Shown here: positions 26,496-34,782 of the stretch, piece after piece
Position numbering within the stretch: position 1 is the first letter of the stretch
How the letters are laid out: each line of letters opens with the position of its first letter
DNA from: Variovorax sp. Sphag1AA
Lineage (GTDB): Bacteria; Pseudomonadota; Gammaproteobacteria; Burkholderiales; Burkholderiaceae_C
DNA length: 64,000 nucleotides
Reading direction: 5' to 3'
NCBI RefSeq assembly: GCF_014192575.1
Contig: NZ_JACHYC010000005.1
Span: 310,001 to 374,000 of the forward strand
The notes under the pieces: model-generated
Databases searched by the model: none
What the model was told of the DNA's origin: nothing
The model's input: only the letters and a program-made list of their open reading frames with translations
Position numbers and translations under genes: made by a program

Positions 26496-27899
26496 TCAGA
26501 ACCGGAAATAGATGAAGGGATTGAAGCCATTGGCCGCGATGAGCACCGCGGAGTAGGCGAACAGGACCAGCGCGCCGGCCGAGAGCAGGGGGCCGGCGAA
26601 AGGTCGCCGCTCGGTTGCCCACAGGCCGTGGTCCAGTCGAGGCGGCAGGAGCGCGATCACGGTGCCGAGGCACAGGCAAAGGGCCTTGTCGGGTGTCACG
26701 ACGTTCCAGACGTCCTCAATTGTTGGGGCCGACGATAGCCCGGCCATAGCCGCCAGGTACTGCATGGCCCCATGCGCAGATTGGGCCCGGAAGAAGACCC
26801 AGCCAATCATGACCAGCACGAAGGTGACTGCCCACCCGCTGAGCCCATGCGGTACCAGGTTGAACCGGTTCTTTGCCACGCGCTCGATGACCAGCAGCGC
26901 CCCATGAAAGAGACCCCAGATCAGGAACGTGTACGCAGCGCCGTGCCACAGGCCGCAAAGAGTGAAGACGATCAGCAAGTTGAGGTAGGTATTGATCGGT
27001 CCCGCCCGATTGCCGCCAAGCGGGATGTAGACGTAGTCCCGGAACCAACGCGACAGGGTCATGTGCCATCGACGCCAGAACTCGGTAATGCTCTGCGAGC
27101 GGTAGGGCTGGTCAAAATTCTCCGGGAATTTGAATCCGAGCATGCGGCCCATGCCGATCGCCATGTCGGAGTAGCCCGAGAAGTCGAAGAAGATCTGCAG
27201 CGTGTAGGCGAGGATGCCCACCCAGGCCGCGGCCATGGTGAGTTCGTTGGCAGGCACGCCGAACATTCGATCGGCGATCATGCCGACGTTGTCGCCAATG
27301 ATCATCTTCTTGGCGAGGCCCACGCAGAAGCGAATCAGCCCTTCGTGGACATCGACGAGTCGGATGGGCCGGTCCGTAATCTCGTGCGCGACTTCGACGT
27401 AGCGCACGATGGGGCCGGCGATGAGTTGCGGGAAGAGGGAGTGGTACATGCCGAAGCCGACGGGGCCTGGTGCCGGATTAGAGTGGCGCCGATAGATGTC
27501 GACGATGTACGAGATGCCTTGGAAGGTAAAGAAAGAAATGCCGGCCGGCAGAACGATCGCGCTCGGCGTCCAGGATGCACCGACTGCGTCGGCTGCAGCG
27601 CCTTGCAAGAAGTTCCAGTATTTGTAGTAGACGAGCGGGGCCAGATTGGCGATGACGCCGAAGGTTAGGATCAGATGCGCTCGCTTGCCGGGGGGCGTAG
27701 CGTGAAGCGCATTCCCGACAACGGCGTTGAGGATGACCGAGCCCAGCAGGACCGCAGTGACAAAGCCAGCATCCACGAAGTAGAACGCAAAGCTCGCCAA
27801 CATCAGGAACGCGTTGCGCGAGCCCTTCGGCATCGCGAAGTACAGCATGAAGACCAGGGGCATGAAGAAGAAAAGGAACCCCGGGGAGCTGAAAGTCAT
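26496..27899 (-). CDS. MBOAT-family O-acyltransferase (AlgI-like)
   Basis: A 467-residue membrane protein with about twelve helices. The block CGLWHGAAYTFLIWGLFHGALL contains the catalytic histidine region of AlgI/DltB/PatA enzymes, and QIFFDFSGYSDMAIGMGRMLGFKFPENF with FWRRWHMTLSRWFRDYVYIPLGG is the conserved family core. It carries acetyl groups from cytoplasmic acetyl-CoA across the inner membrane to the AlgJ-like partner encoded next. About 280 bases upstream of its coding strand lies a methyltransferase gene, the apparent first gene of this modification operon. Confidence 0.9.
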   Translation of the reverse strand: MTFSSPGFLFFFMPLVFMLYFAMPKGSRNAFLMLASFAFYFVDAGFVTAVLLGSVILNAVVGNALHATPPGKRAHLILTFGVIANLAPLVYYKYWNFLQGAAADAVGASWTPSAIVLPAGISFFTFQGISYIVDIYRRHSNPAPGPVGFGMYHSLFPQLIAGPIVRYVEVAHEITDRPIRLVDVHEGLIRFCVGLAKKMIIGDNVGMIADRMFGVPANELTMAAAWVGILAYTLQIFFDFSGYSDMAIGMGRMLGFKFPENFDQPYRSQSITEFWRRWHMTLSRWFRDYVYIPLGGNRAGPINTYLNLLIVFTLCGLWHGAAYTFLIWGLFHGALLVIERVAKNRFNLVPHGLSGWAVTFVLVMIGWVFFRAQSAHGAMQYLAAMAGLSSAPTIEDVWNVVTPDKALCLCLGTVIALLPPRLDHGLWATERRPFAGPLLSAGALVLFAYSAVLIAANGFNPFIYFRF

Positions 27900-28045
27900 T
27901 TATGTTGTCCCGTCCACTCTCACTAGCACGCAATATTAGTAATCGGGCGTTTGACGCGAGCGCTGATCACTCCGCCTTACAGTGGCTGCCCGCCGCGCGT
28001 TGCAGCGGCGCTCGGTTAACCCTTGGGCCCGACTAACTGTCGGCC

Positions 28046-28759
28046 TCAACGCCCGCGCGATGCCGGATCGTCATCGTCTCGCTCCCCCTTCTTTGTGAAA
28101 GCGCATTGATTAATCGGCTGCCAGCCGAAGATCTCAATGCGGTCCCGGTAAATGTTGGTAAAGGCATCGACAGCGATCTTCGGGCTGCCCAATGTGAGGT
28201 TTGCATTTGAGCCGGCTCCGCCCATGTAGTCGTCGCAAATCAGCAGACCGCCCGGCTTGAGGGCGCGGAACCCAAGTATTAGATCCTCGAGGACATCCGC
28301 GGCACGGTGCGAGCCGTCAACATAGACAAAGTCGCAACGTTTTCCGTCTGTGACGAACTTCGAAAGGAAGTCGAAGGAGTAGCCCTTGTAGACCTCGACT
28401 CGCAGGCCGTGCGGCTGGTCCATGATGTTGTGCTTGAACTTGCAGTAGTAGCCGTCCGACTGATCCGCATCTGCGAATACGTCAACGCAAATCAGCTTGC
28501 TGGCCGGATGGCGAAACTGATTCTCGAGCAGCCAGAGGGCCGAGCGTCCTTCGTAGGAACCAATCTCAATGCCGAGATTGTCAGGTGATTCGGGGTTCCA
28601 TCCGATCAGGTGAAAGAACTTAGTCCAAGCCGGCGTGTTATGGCTGAACCAGTCACTGCTGAACTCCGGGGTAAATCCAGCCCGTTCTTGCGGCGCGGCG
28701 ACCGGTGTAGATGCAGTGGGCGTCGCAGGCTCGGGCGAGCGCTTGAAGATCGAAAACAT
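28046..28759 (-). CDS. Class I SAM-dependent methyltransferase (Methyltransf_24-like)
   Basis: A 237-residue protein. After a Pro/Ala-rich N-terminal 30 residues come NLGIEIGSYEGRSALWLL, the SAM loop; LICVDVFADADQ, the acidic strand; DFVYVDGSHRAADVLEDL and GGLLICDDYMGG, the Methyltransf_24 blocks. AGGAGTAGGAA precedes the ATG. The IEIGSYEGRS loop differs from that of the methyltransferase at 9141, so it is not a simple duplicate. It is the first gene on the minus strand before the MBOAT pair (146-base gap), hinting at combined methylation and acetylation. Substrate unknown. The 198 bases upstream show no gene. Confidence 0.8.
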   Translation of the reverse strand: MFSIFKRSPEPATPTASTPVAAPQERAGFTPEFSSDWFSHNTPAWTKFFHLIGWNPESPDNLGIEIGSYEGRSALWLLENQFRHPASKLICVDVFADADQSDGYYCKFKHNIMDQPHGLRVEVYKGYSFDFLSKFVTDGKRCDFVYVDGSHRAADVLEDLILGFRALKPGGLLICDDYMGGAGSNANLTLGSPKIAVDAFTNIYRDRIEIFGWQPINQCAFTKKGERDDDDPASRGR

Positions 28760-28957
28760 TTCCTACTCCTATATTGGGCGCGCGTCACGTGCCTCCTAGA
28801 CCTCGCGGAACCGGGTCAGATGGACGAAGCTGCGGCTGAGATGGCGCCAAAGAGACTTGCCCCACTTCTCGTACTAAGTCCGGCGCTTTGCTCGTCACGA
28901 CTGCAGCTCACACGCGCCCCCACATACCCGCAACCGGATTGACTTTCGCCCAACCTT

Positions 28958-29506
28958 TCAGACGAATACGTCGGCGTCGCTCAACCTCTTCCCTTGGGCG
29001 TCCTTGGCTGACAATTGAGGAGCCTCCCCAACGTCAGGCCATGCGATTGCGATCGCGGGGTCATTCCATGAGATTGCGCGCTCATGCGCAGGCGCATAGA
29101 AATCGGTCGTCTTGTAGAGAAAGTCCGCAGAATCGCTGAGCACCAGAAAGCCATGGGCAAATCCTTCTGGCACCCAGAACTGCCTGTTGTTCTCCTCAGT
29201 AAGCTCGACACCCACCCACTGTCCAAATGTCGCCGAAGACTTCCGAATATCGACCGCGACATCAAAGACCGCTCCGCGTGTCACGCGAACCAACTTGCCT
29301 TGCGGCTGCTGCAGCTGGTAGTGCAGCCCACGCAGAACGCCCTTCCTCGATCGAGAATGGTTGTCCTGAACAAAGGCGACATGCCTACCTAGAGCTTCAT
29401 CGAATACCTTTTGATTAAAGCTCTCGAAGAAGAATCCACGCGCGTCGCCGAACACCTTCGGCTCGAAGATCAAAACCTCGGGAATCGAGGTGGCTGTGAC
29501 TCTCAT
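28958..29506 (-). CDS. rfbC: dTDP-4-dehydrorhamnose 3,5-epimerase
   Basis: A 182-residue cupin enzyme, step three of dTDP-L-rhamnose synthesis. QDNHSRSRKGVLRGLHYQ contains the catalytic His62, VFDVAVDIR the following acid, and FWVPEGFAHGF the substrate block. The start MRVTATSIPE at 29506 shares a base with the stop of rfbA (TGATG), giving tight coupling; the longer frame to 29617 lies inside rfbA. It is the last gene of the order rfbB-rfbD-rfbA-rfbC, all on the minus strand. Confidence 0.96.
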   Translation of the reverse strand: MRVTATSIPEVLIFEPKVFGDARGFFFESFNQKVFDEALGRHVAFVQDNHSRSRKGVLRGLHYQLQQPQGKLVRVTRGAVFDVAVDIRKSSATFGQWVGVELTEENNRQFWVPEGFAHGFLVLSDSADFLYKTTDFYAPAHERAISWNDPAIAIAWPDVGEAPQLSAKDAQGKRLSDADVFV

Positions 29507-30390
29507 CAGCGAACCTCTTCCGCCAACAGGTGCTTGAGGTATTTCCCGTAGCCGCTTTTCTCGAGCGGCGCCGCGAGGCGGGTCAGTTGCTCTCGATCGA
29601 TGAATCCGTTGCGCCAAGCCACTTCTTCCGGACAGGCGATCTTCAGTCCCTGACGATGCTCGAGCGTCGCAATGAACTGCCCGGCTTCTAGGAGGCTCTC
29701 GTGCGTCCCGGTGTCAAGCCACGCATAGCCGCGCTGCATGATCTGGACATTGAGTTGCCCACGCTCAAGGTAGCCCTGATTGACCGCAGTGATCTCCAAC
29801 TCGCCGCGCGCACTCGGCTTCACCGCCTTCGCAATATCGACGACCTGGTTGTCATAGAAGTACAGCCCCGTCACTGCATAGCTGCTCTTCGGCTTGGCAG
29901 GCTTCTCCTCGATGCTGCTGGCCTTGCCGTTCGAATCGAAGGCCACCACGCCATACCGCTCTGGATCGTGCACGTGATAGGCGAACACCGTCGCGCCAGC
30001 CTGCGCGCTGTCTGCATCCGAAAGAAGATGAACAAAGTCGTGGCCATAGAAGATGTTGTCGCCCAACACCAGCGCGCTTGGCGAATTGCCTACGAACTTG
30101 TCCCCAATGATGAACGCCTGCGCCAACCCGTCCGGAGTCGGCTGCACCGCGTACTGCAAGTTGATGCCCCACTGGCTTCCATCGCCGAGCAACTGCTGGA
30201 AACGCGGCGTGTCCTGCGGCGTGCTGATGATGAGGATGTCCCGCATGCCGCCCAGCATCAGGGTGCTCAGCGGGTAATAGATCATCGGCTTGTCATACAC
30301 CGGCAGCAGTTGCTTGCTCATCGCCAGCGTCGCTGGGTGCAACCGGGTGCCGGAGCCGCCGGCGAGGATGATGCCTTTGCGTTGAGTCAT
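29506..30390 (-). CDS. rfbA: Glucose-1-phosphate thymidylyltransferase
   Basis: A 294-residue nucleotidyltransferase making dTDP-glucose, the first step to dTDP-rhamnose. IILAGGSGTRLHP (7-19) and SKQLLPVYDKPMIYYPL are the RmlA signature, and LALGDNIFYGHDF-like sequence (VLGDNIFYG here) and YAWLDTGTHESLLEA follow. Length matches RmlA (about 290). It starts 22 bases after rfbD. RmlA enzymes are usually inhibited by dTDP-rhamnose, which would set flux through the pathway. Confidence 0.96.
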   Translation of the reverse strand: MTQRKGIILAGGSGTRLHPATLAMSKQLLPVYDKPMIYYPLSTLMLGGMRDILIISTPQDTPRFQQLLGDGSQWGINLQYAVQPTPDGLAQAFIIGDKFVGNSPSALVLGDNIFYGHDFVHLLSDADSAQAGATVFAYHVHDPERYGVVAFDSNGKASSIEEKPAKPKSSYAVTGLYFYDNQVVDIAKAVKPSARGELEITAVNQGYLERGQLNVQIMQRGYAWLDTGTHESLLEAGQFIATLEHRQGLKIACPEEVAWRNGFIDREQLTRLAAPLEKSGYGKYLKHLLAEEVR

Positions 30391-30412
30391 TCTGTCTGGT
30401 CTCTTGTTGTGT

Positions 30413-31303
30413 TTAGAGAGTTTCGGCGAGCATGCGCGCCACCCCGCGCTGCCACTCGGGCAGCTTGATTCCGAAGGTGCTTTGCACCTTGTCCGTATTC
30501 AGCCGTGAGTTGTGCGGACGCTTCGCGGGCGTAGGGAATGCGCTGGTCGGCACGGGGTCGACAGCCGCCGGTGAAGCCTTCAGCTCGACACCTGCCGCCT
30601 GCGCCTGCTCGAGCACAAACCGCGCGTATCCATGCCAGGTCGTCTCCCCGCCGGCCACCAGGTGGTAGAGGCCGACCTTCGCAGGATCCAGAAGGGATGC
30701 GCGGATGGCGATCGACGTGACATCGGCCAGCAGCTCGGCTCCAGTCGGCGCACCGAACTGGTCGTCGATGACGGTGAGCCTTTCGCGCTCCTTCGCAAGG
30801 CGGAGCATCGTCTTCGCGAAGTTGCCGCCGCGTGCGGCGTAGACCCAGCTGGTGCGGAAGATCAGGTGTCGTGCGCAGTGCTGTGCAACCAACTCCTCGC
30901 CCTCCAGCTTGGTACTGCCGTAGACGCTGAGCGGTCCGGTCGCATCGTCTTCTTTCCATGGCTTCGTGCCGCTACCGTCGAAAACGTAGTCGGTCGAGTA
31001 GTGCACCATCAGCGCACCGATCTGCTGCGCCGCTTTCGCAACAACGCCGGGGGACGTCGCATTGAGCTTGCGCGCCAAGTCGGGCTCGCTCTCGGCCTTG
31101 TCGACGGCGGTGTGCGCCGCGGCATTCACGATCACGTTCGGGCGAACCTGGAGAACGGTGTCTGCCAGGGCTTCAGGTTGGCTGAAATCGGCATGCATTT
31201 CGGTGCTGTCGAAATCGAGCGCCACGAGGTCGCCCAACGGCGCCAGGCTGCGTTGCAGTTCCCAGCCGACCTGGCCGCCCTTGCCGAACAGAAGGATCTT
31301 CAT
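30413..31303 (-). CDS. rfbD: dTDP-4-dehydrorhamnose reductase
   Basis: A 296-residue SDR, the last step to dTDP-L-rhamnose. MKILLFGKGGQVGWEL is the nucleotide motif, VNAAAHTAVDKAE and YSTDYVFDG are the RmlD blocks, and the Tyr/Lys pair lies in SVYGSTKLEGE. The ATG at 31303 overlaps the rfbB stop by four bases (ATGA). A frame extension to 31396 lies within rfbB and is rejected. Confidence 0.95.
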   Translation of the reverse strand: MKILLFGKGGQVGWELQRSLAPLGDLVALDFDSTEMHADFSQPEALADTVLQVRPNVIVNAAAHTAVDKAESEPDLARKLNATSPGVVAKAAQQIGALMVHYSTDYVFDGSGTKPWKEDDATGPLSVYGSTKLEGEELVAQHCARHLIFRTSWVYAARGGNFAKTMLRLAKERERLTVIDDQFGAPTGAELLADVTSIAIRASLLDPAKVGLYHLVAGGETTWHGYARFVLEQAQAAGVELKASPAAVDPVPTSAFPTPAKRPHNSRLNTDKVQSTFGIKLPEWQRGVARMLAETL

Positions 31304-32370
31304 GCGGTCGTCGCGCCCCCATATTGCTTCTGCACCCAATCGCGGTACGACCCGCTCTGCACGTTGCGCACCCATTCGCCGTGGGCCAGGTACCACTCGA
31401 CGGTCTTGCGGATGCCCGTGTCGAAGGTTTCTGCCGGCTTCCAGGCCAGCTCACGCTCGAGCTTGCGCGCATCGATCGCATAGCGGCGGTCATGCCCGGG
31501 GCGGTCGGTCACGTAGGTGATCTGCTCCGCGTAGCTCTTGCCATCCGCACGGGGACGCAGTTCGTCGAGCAGCGCGCAGATCGTCTTCACGATCTCGATG
31601 TTCGGCTTCTCGTTCCAGCCGCCGACGTTGTAGGTCTCGCCAAGCCGCCCGCCCTCGAGCACCCGGCGGATCGCACTGCAGTGATCCTTGACGTAGAGCC
31701 AATCGCGCACCTGCATACCGTCGCCGTAGACCGGAAGGGCCTTGCCCGCCAGTGCGTTGACGATCATCAGCGGAATGAGCTTCTCGGGGAAATGGAACGG
31801 CCCGTAGTTGTTCGAGCAATTCGTGGTGAGCACGGGCAGGCCATACGTGTGGTGCCACGCGCGCACGAGATGGTCGCTCGCGGCCTTGCTCGCGGAGTAA
31901 GGGCTGTTGGGCTCGTATTTGTTCTCTTCGGTGAAAGCGGGGTCAGAGGGCTTGAGAGAGCCATAGACCTCGTCCGTCGACACGTGGAGAAAACGGAAGG
32001 CGTCTTTCTGGTCGGCCGGCAGACTTGTCCAGTAGCCGCGCACCGACTCCAGCAACCGGAACGTGCCCAGCACATTGGTCTGCACGAAATCCTCGGGGCC
32101 ATGGATCGAACGATCCACATGGGACTCGGCCGCGAAATTCACGACTGCGCGAGGCTTGTGCTCGGCCAGCAGCTTGTCGACGAGAGCGCTGTCGCCAATG
32201 TCACCGCGGACGAAGACGTGCTTTGGATTGCCATCGAGCGATGAAAGCGTCTCGAGATTGCCGGCATAGGTGAGCTTGTCGAGATTGACGACGGGCTCGG
32301 TGCCTTGCGCAATCCAGTCCAGTACGAAATTGGCGCCGATGAAGCCGGCGCCGCCGGTGACCAGGATCAT
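31300..32370 (-). CDS. rfbB: dTDP-glucose 4,6-dehydratase
   Basis: A 356-residue SDR forming dTDP-4-keto-6-deoxyglucose. MILVTGGAGFIGANFV is the NAD motif, NFAAESHVDRSI a hallmark of RmlB, STDEVYG the active-site Thr-Asp-Glu, and SPYSASKAASDHLV carries Tyr and Lys. NYGPFHFPEKLIPL and DWLYVKDHC follow. It is the promoter-proximal gene of the rmlBDAC operon, reading away from the phasin gene. The dTDP-rhamnose produced fits the several rhamnosyltransferase-like enzymes upstream. Confidence 0.96.
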   Translation of the reverse strand: MILVTGGAGFIGANFVLDWIAQGTEPVVNLDKLTYAGNLETLSSLDGNPKHVFVRGDIGDSALVDKLLAEHKPRAVVNFAAESHVDRSIHGPEDFVQTNVLGTFRLLESVRGYWTSLPADQKDAFRFLHVSTDEVYGSLKPSDPAFTEENKYEPNSPYSASKAASDHLVRAWHHTYGLPVLTTNCSNNYGPFHFPEKLIPLMIVNALAGKALPVYGDGMQVRDWLYVKDHCSAIRRVLEGGRLGETYNVGGWNEKPNIEIVKTICALLDELRPRADGKSYAEQITYVTDRPGHDRRYAIDARKLERELAWKPAETFDTGIRKTVEWYLAHGEWVRNVQSGSYRDWVQKQYGGATTA

Positions 32371-32520
32371 GTGGGTCCCTCTTTGTTGTCGAAATAATCG
32401 CCTGCCGGCGGGTCAAGCGGGGCATTATCCCATTCGAAGAATGTTTCAATTCGAAGCTAGACCGCTGCCTCTACACGAGGCCACCCCTCCAGGTCTAGAT
32501 TCTTCCGATCACCCAAAGGA
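32371..32520. promoter_or_regulatory. Divergent region rfbB/phasin with ATTCGAAG direct repeats
   Basis: The octamer ATTCGAAG occurs at 32432-32439 and 32449-32456, a 17-base period, each holding the palindrome TTCGAA. The pair sits midway between two divergent start codons and could be an operator for either operon. No regulator can be named. CAAAGGA precedes the phasin start. Confidence 0.35.
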
Positions 32521-33012
32521 ATGACCATGGCTGCATCCGACGACGACAAATCCACCGACCGCATCAAAGACTCCGCCCAGCAAATCTGGCTCGCCGGCCT
32601 CGGCGCCTTCGCCAAGATGCAGCAGGAGGGCAGCAAGGCATTCGAGGCGCTGGTGAAGGACGGCGTCGGCGTGCAGAAGCGGACGCAGCAGGCCGCCGAA
32701 GAAACGCTGGCCCAGGCCCAGGCGCGCATGACAGGCTTTGCCAACGAGTTCAGCAATCGGGCGGCTGGCGGCTGGGGCAAGCTCGAGAACATCTTCGAGG
32801 ATCGCGTCGCGCGTGCGCTCGAGAAGTTGGGCATGCCGTCGGCGCAGGAGGTGGCGGCGCTCCAGGCGCGCGTCGAGGCGCTCGAAGCGGAACTGAAGCG
32901 GCGCGATGGCGCCGCCAAGCCCGCGCGGGCCGCGGCGCGCAAGACGGCACCGCGCAAGTCTGCCGACACCGCATCCAAGCCCTCGCAGCGCCACAAGTCC
33001 ACTGGTGGCTGA
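32521..33012 (+). CDS. Phasin-family PHA granule protein (PhaI/PhaF-like)
   Basis: A 163-residue protein. Residues about 15-100 match phasins: DSAQQIWLAGLGAFAKMQQEGSKAFEALV is the amphipathic granule-binding helix, followed by long helices and a leucine-zipper-like VAALQARVEALEAELKRR. The C-terminal 40 residues are Ala/Lys/Arg-rich like PhaF, which binds DNA and helps segregate granules. Phasins coat polyhydroxyalkanoate granules and set their size. Start at 32521 or the Met two codons later. The regulator downstream resembles PhaD, another PHA-locus member. Confidence 0.85.
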   Translation: MTMAASDDDKSTDRIKDSAQQIWLAGLGAFAKMQQEGSKAFEALVKDGVGVQKRTQQAAEETLAQAQARMTGFANEFSNRAAGGWGKLENIFEDRVARALEKLGMPSAQEVAALQARVEALEAELKRRDGAAKPARAAARKTAPRKSADTASKPSQRHKSTGG

Positions 33013-33129
33013 AGGGGTCTGACGCTGCCCTGACCTCGCACGCAGCCGCGCGATCGGCCGTGAATCCGCGCCCCATCGTCGAGGACTTGCGCTAGAGTCT
33101 CCGCCAGAGACAACCCCCGGGGCTACGAC

Positions 33130-33804
33130 ATGGCCAAGAAAGCGCCACGCCGCACTGCACAACGGATCCTCGAAGCCGCACTTGACCTGTTCAATCGCTT
33201 CGGGGAGCCGAACGTTTCAACGACGCTCGTAGCCAGCGAGCTCAATATCAGTCCCGGCAATCTCTACTACCACTACCCGGCCAAGGACGAGCTGATCAAC
33301 CGGCTCTACGAGGGTTACGAGGCCGAGCTCAACGAATTGCTGCATGCCAGCGAGGGCGTGCACGATGTAGAGGATGCGTGGTTCTTCATGCACAGCCTGT
33401 TCGAGCTGATCTGGCGCTACCGCTTTCTGTACCGCGATCTCAACGACCTCCTGAGCAAGAACCGGCACCTCGAAACGCAGTTTCAAGTAGTACTAAAGAA
33501 CAAAGCGCGCGCCATTCGAACCCTTCTTGCCGGCCTCAGCCGCGCCGGACATCTCGACATCGAAGCGCCCGAGGTCGACACGCTTGCGCAAAGCATGGTG
33601 GTGGTGCTGACCTATTGGCTCAGCTACGAGTACGTGCGCAATCCTCGCGAAGCACTGGAGCCCGCACATGCACAGGGTGCGCTGCTGCGCGGCGCGCACC
33701 ATACGCTGCACCTGATGGCGCCCTATCTTGCGCAGGAGCAGCGGAGGCATTTGCTGACACTTAGCAACGCCTATTCGGGCGAAGATCAAACAGCGACGGT
33801 CTGA
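33130..33804 (+). CDS. TetR/AcrR-family regulator, PhaD-like
   Basis: A 224-residue regulator. The helix-turn-helix is VASELNISPGNLYYHYPAKDELI (about 37-59); the HYPAKDEL ending is typical of the PhaD/RutR-related group. The C-terminal domain has FRYRDL-like sequence (FLYRDLNDLLSKN), as in TetR_C_PhaD proteins. PhaD activates PHA genes in pseudomonads in response to intermediates of fatty-acid metabolism. Here it could control the phasin gene 117 bases upstream. AACCCCCGGGG before the start gives no strong ribosome site. Confidence 0.83.
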   Translation: MAKKAPRRTAQRILEAALDLFNRFGEPNVSTTLVASELNISPGNLYYHYPAKDELINRLYEGYEAELNELLHASEGVHDVEDAWFFMHSLFELIWRYRFLYRDLNDLLSKNRHLETQFQVVLKNKARAIRTLLAGLSRAGHLDIEAPEVDTLAQSMVVVLTYWLSYEYVRNPREALEPAHAQGALLRGAHHTLHLMAPYLAQEQRRHLLTLSNAYSGEDQTATV

Positions 33805-33821
33805 CCTCACTCCCCCGACGA

Positions 33822-34652
33822 ATGACGCCATCGGATCTTCATCCCACCACCGTGCAGGCTGCCGGCAGCGGCAACCCGTCCGGCGCGTGGACCCGGCTGC
33901 CCTATCGGGACAGCCCGCGTTTCGATGCCGCCAGCCTGCTCGCGAAATGGGACCGACTGCACGCCGGCCAATGGGTGCAGCCACCTGCGCCCGGGCCGTT
34001 GGTTGACGGCTGGGCGCTCTATCACAGCGGGGAATTCGAGCAGGCCGTCGCGCTGGCGCTGAAGCAGGGACCCGACGGGTTGGCGCTGGCGAACCAGGCC
34101 ACCGCGGTCTACGCGAACTACCTCGAGCCGCGCGAAGCTGTACGGCTCGCGCTGTTCAAGCAGGTGACCGAGCGGGCCGCCACGCAGGCGTCCGCCGAGC
34201 CGGACAACTGTCAGGCGCTTTACTGGCAGGCCTATGCATTGGGTCGCTACAGCCAAGGCATCAGCGTCGCCCGCGCGCTGGCGCAGGGACTGGGATCGAA
34301 GGTCAAGGGCGCGCTCGAGCGTGTGATCGAGCTGGAACCGCGCCATGCCGATGCACACATCGCGCTGGGCGCCTTCCATGCCGAGGTCATCGACAAGGTC
34401 GGCAGCCTGGTCGGGCGCATGACCTACGGGGTGCGTGCTGAAACGTCGGTCGAGTTGTTCGAGCGCGGCCTGCAGCTGAACCCGCATTCAGCCAGCGCGC
34501 TGATGGAATATGCTCGCGGCCTGTTGATGCTGCACGGCGATTCGCGCATGGCCGAAGCGACGCGACTGTACGAGAAGGCGGCCGGTCTCGAACCCGCCGA
34601 CGCGCGCGAGCGCCTGGACGTGGAGCTGGCGCGCGCGGGGCTTTCGGACTAG
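33822..34652 (+). CDS. TPR-like protein of unknown function
   Basis: A 276-residue soluble protein without a signal peptide. Helical pairs resembling tetratricopeptide repeats are visible: GWALYHSGEFEQAVALALK, ALYWQAYALGRYSQG, GALERVIELEPRHADAHIALGAFHAEV and SASALMEYARGLLMLHGD followed by EATRLYEKAAGLEPADA. The first 45 residues are Pro/Arg-rich with WTRLPYRDSPRFD. It starts 17 bases after the PhaD-like gene and is probably cotranscribed. TPR proteins are scaffolds; the partner is unknown. Confidence 0.7.
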   Translation: MTPSDLHPTTVQAAGSGNPSGAWTRLPYRDSPRFDAASLLAKWDRLHAGQWVQPPAPGPLVDGWALYHSGEFEQAVALALKQGPDGLALANQATAVYANYLEPREAVRLALFKQVTERAATQASAEPDNCQALYWQAYALGRYSQGISVARALAQGLGSKVKGALERVIELEPRHADAHIALGAFHAEVIDKVGSLVGRMTYGVRAETSVELFERGLQLNPHSASALMEYARGLLMLHGDSRMAEATRLYEKAAGLEPADARERLDVELARAGLSD

Positions 34653-34782
34653 GCCCATTTCCGCCGGCCTGCCGGTGTGTTCACCTCAGATTCATCCGAA
34701 TACGGCACCTTCGGGGCGGCTTCGCAGGGGCAAGGTCCCGTCTCGACAACGCCACTTTTGATTTCCTGCCTGCCAACGATTC

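Noticed and set aside
27900..28045. Gap searched for a tRNA or small RNA
   Set aside because: No cloverleaf or T-loop sequence is visible; short inverted repeats are not convincing.
4903..32370. Search for transposase, integrase or attachment sites around the polysaccharide locus
   Set aside because: No mobile-element gene or flanking direct repeat was seen; acquisition by homologous recombination is more likely.
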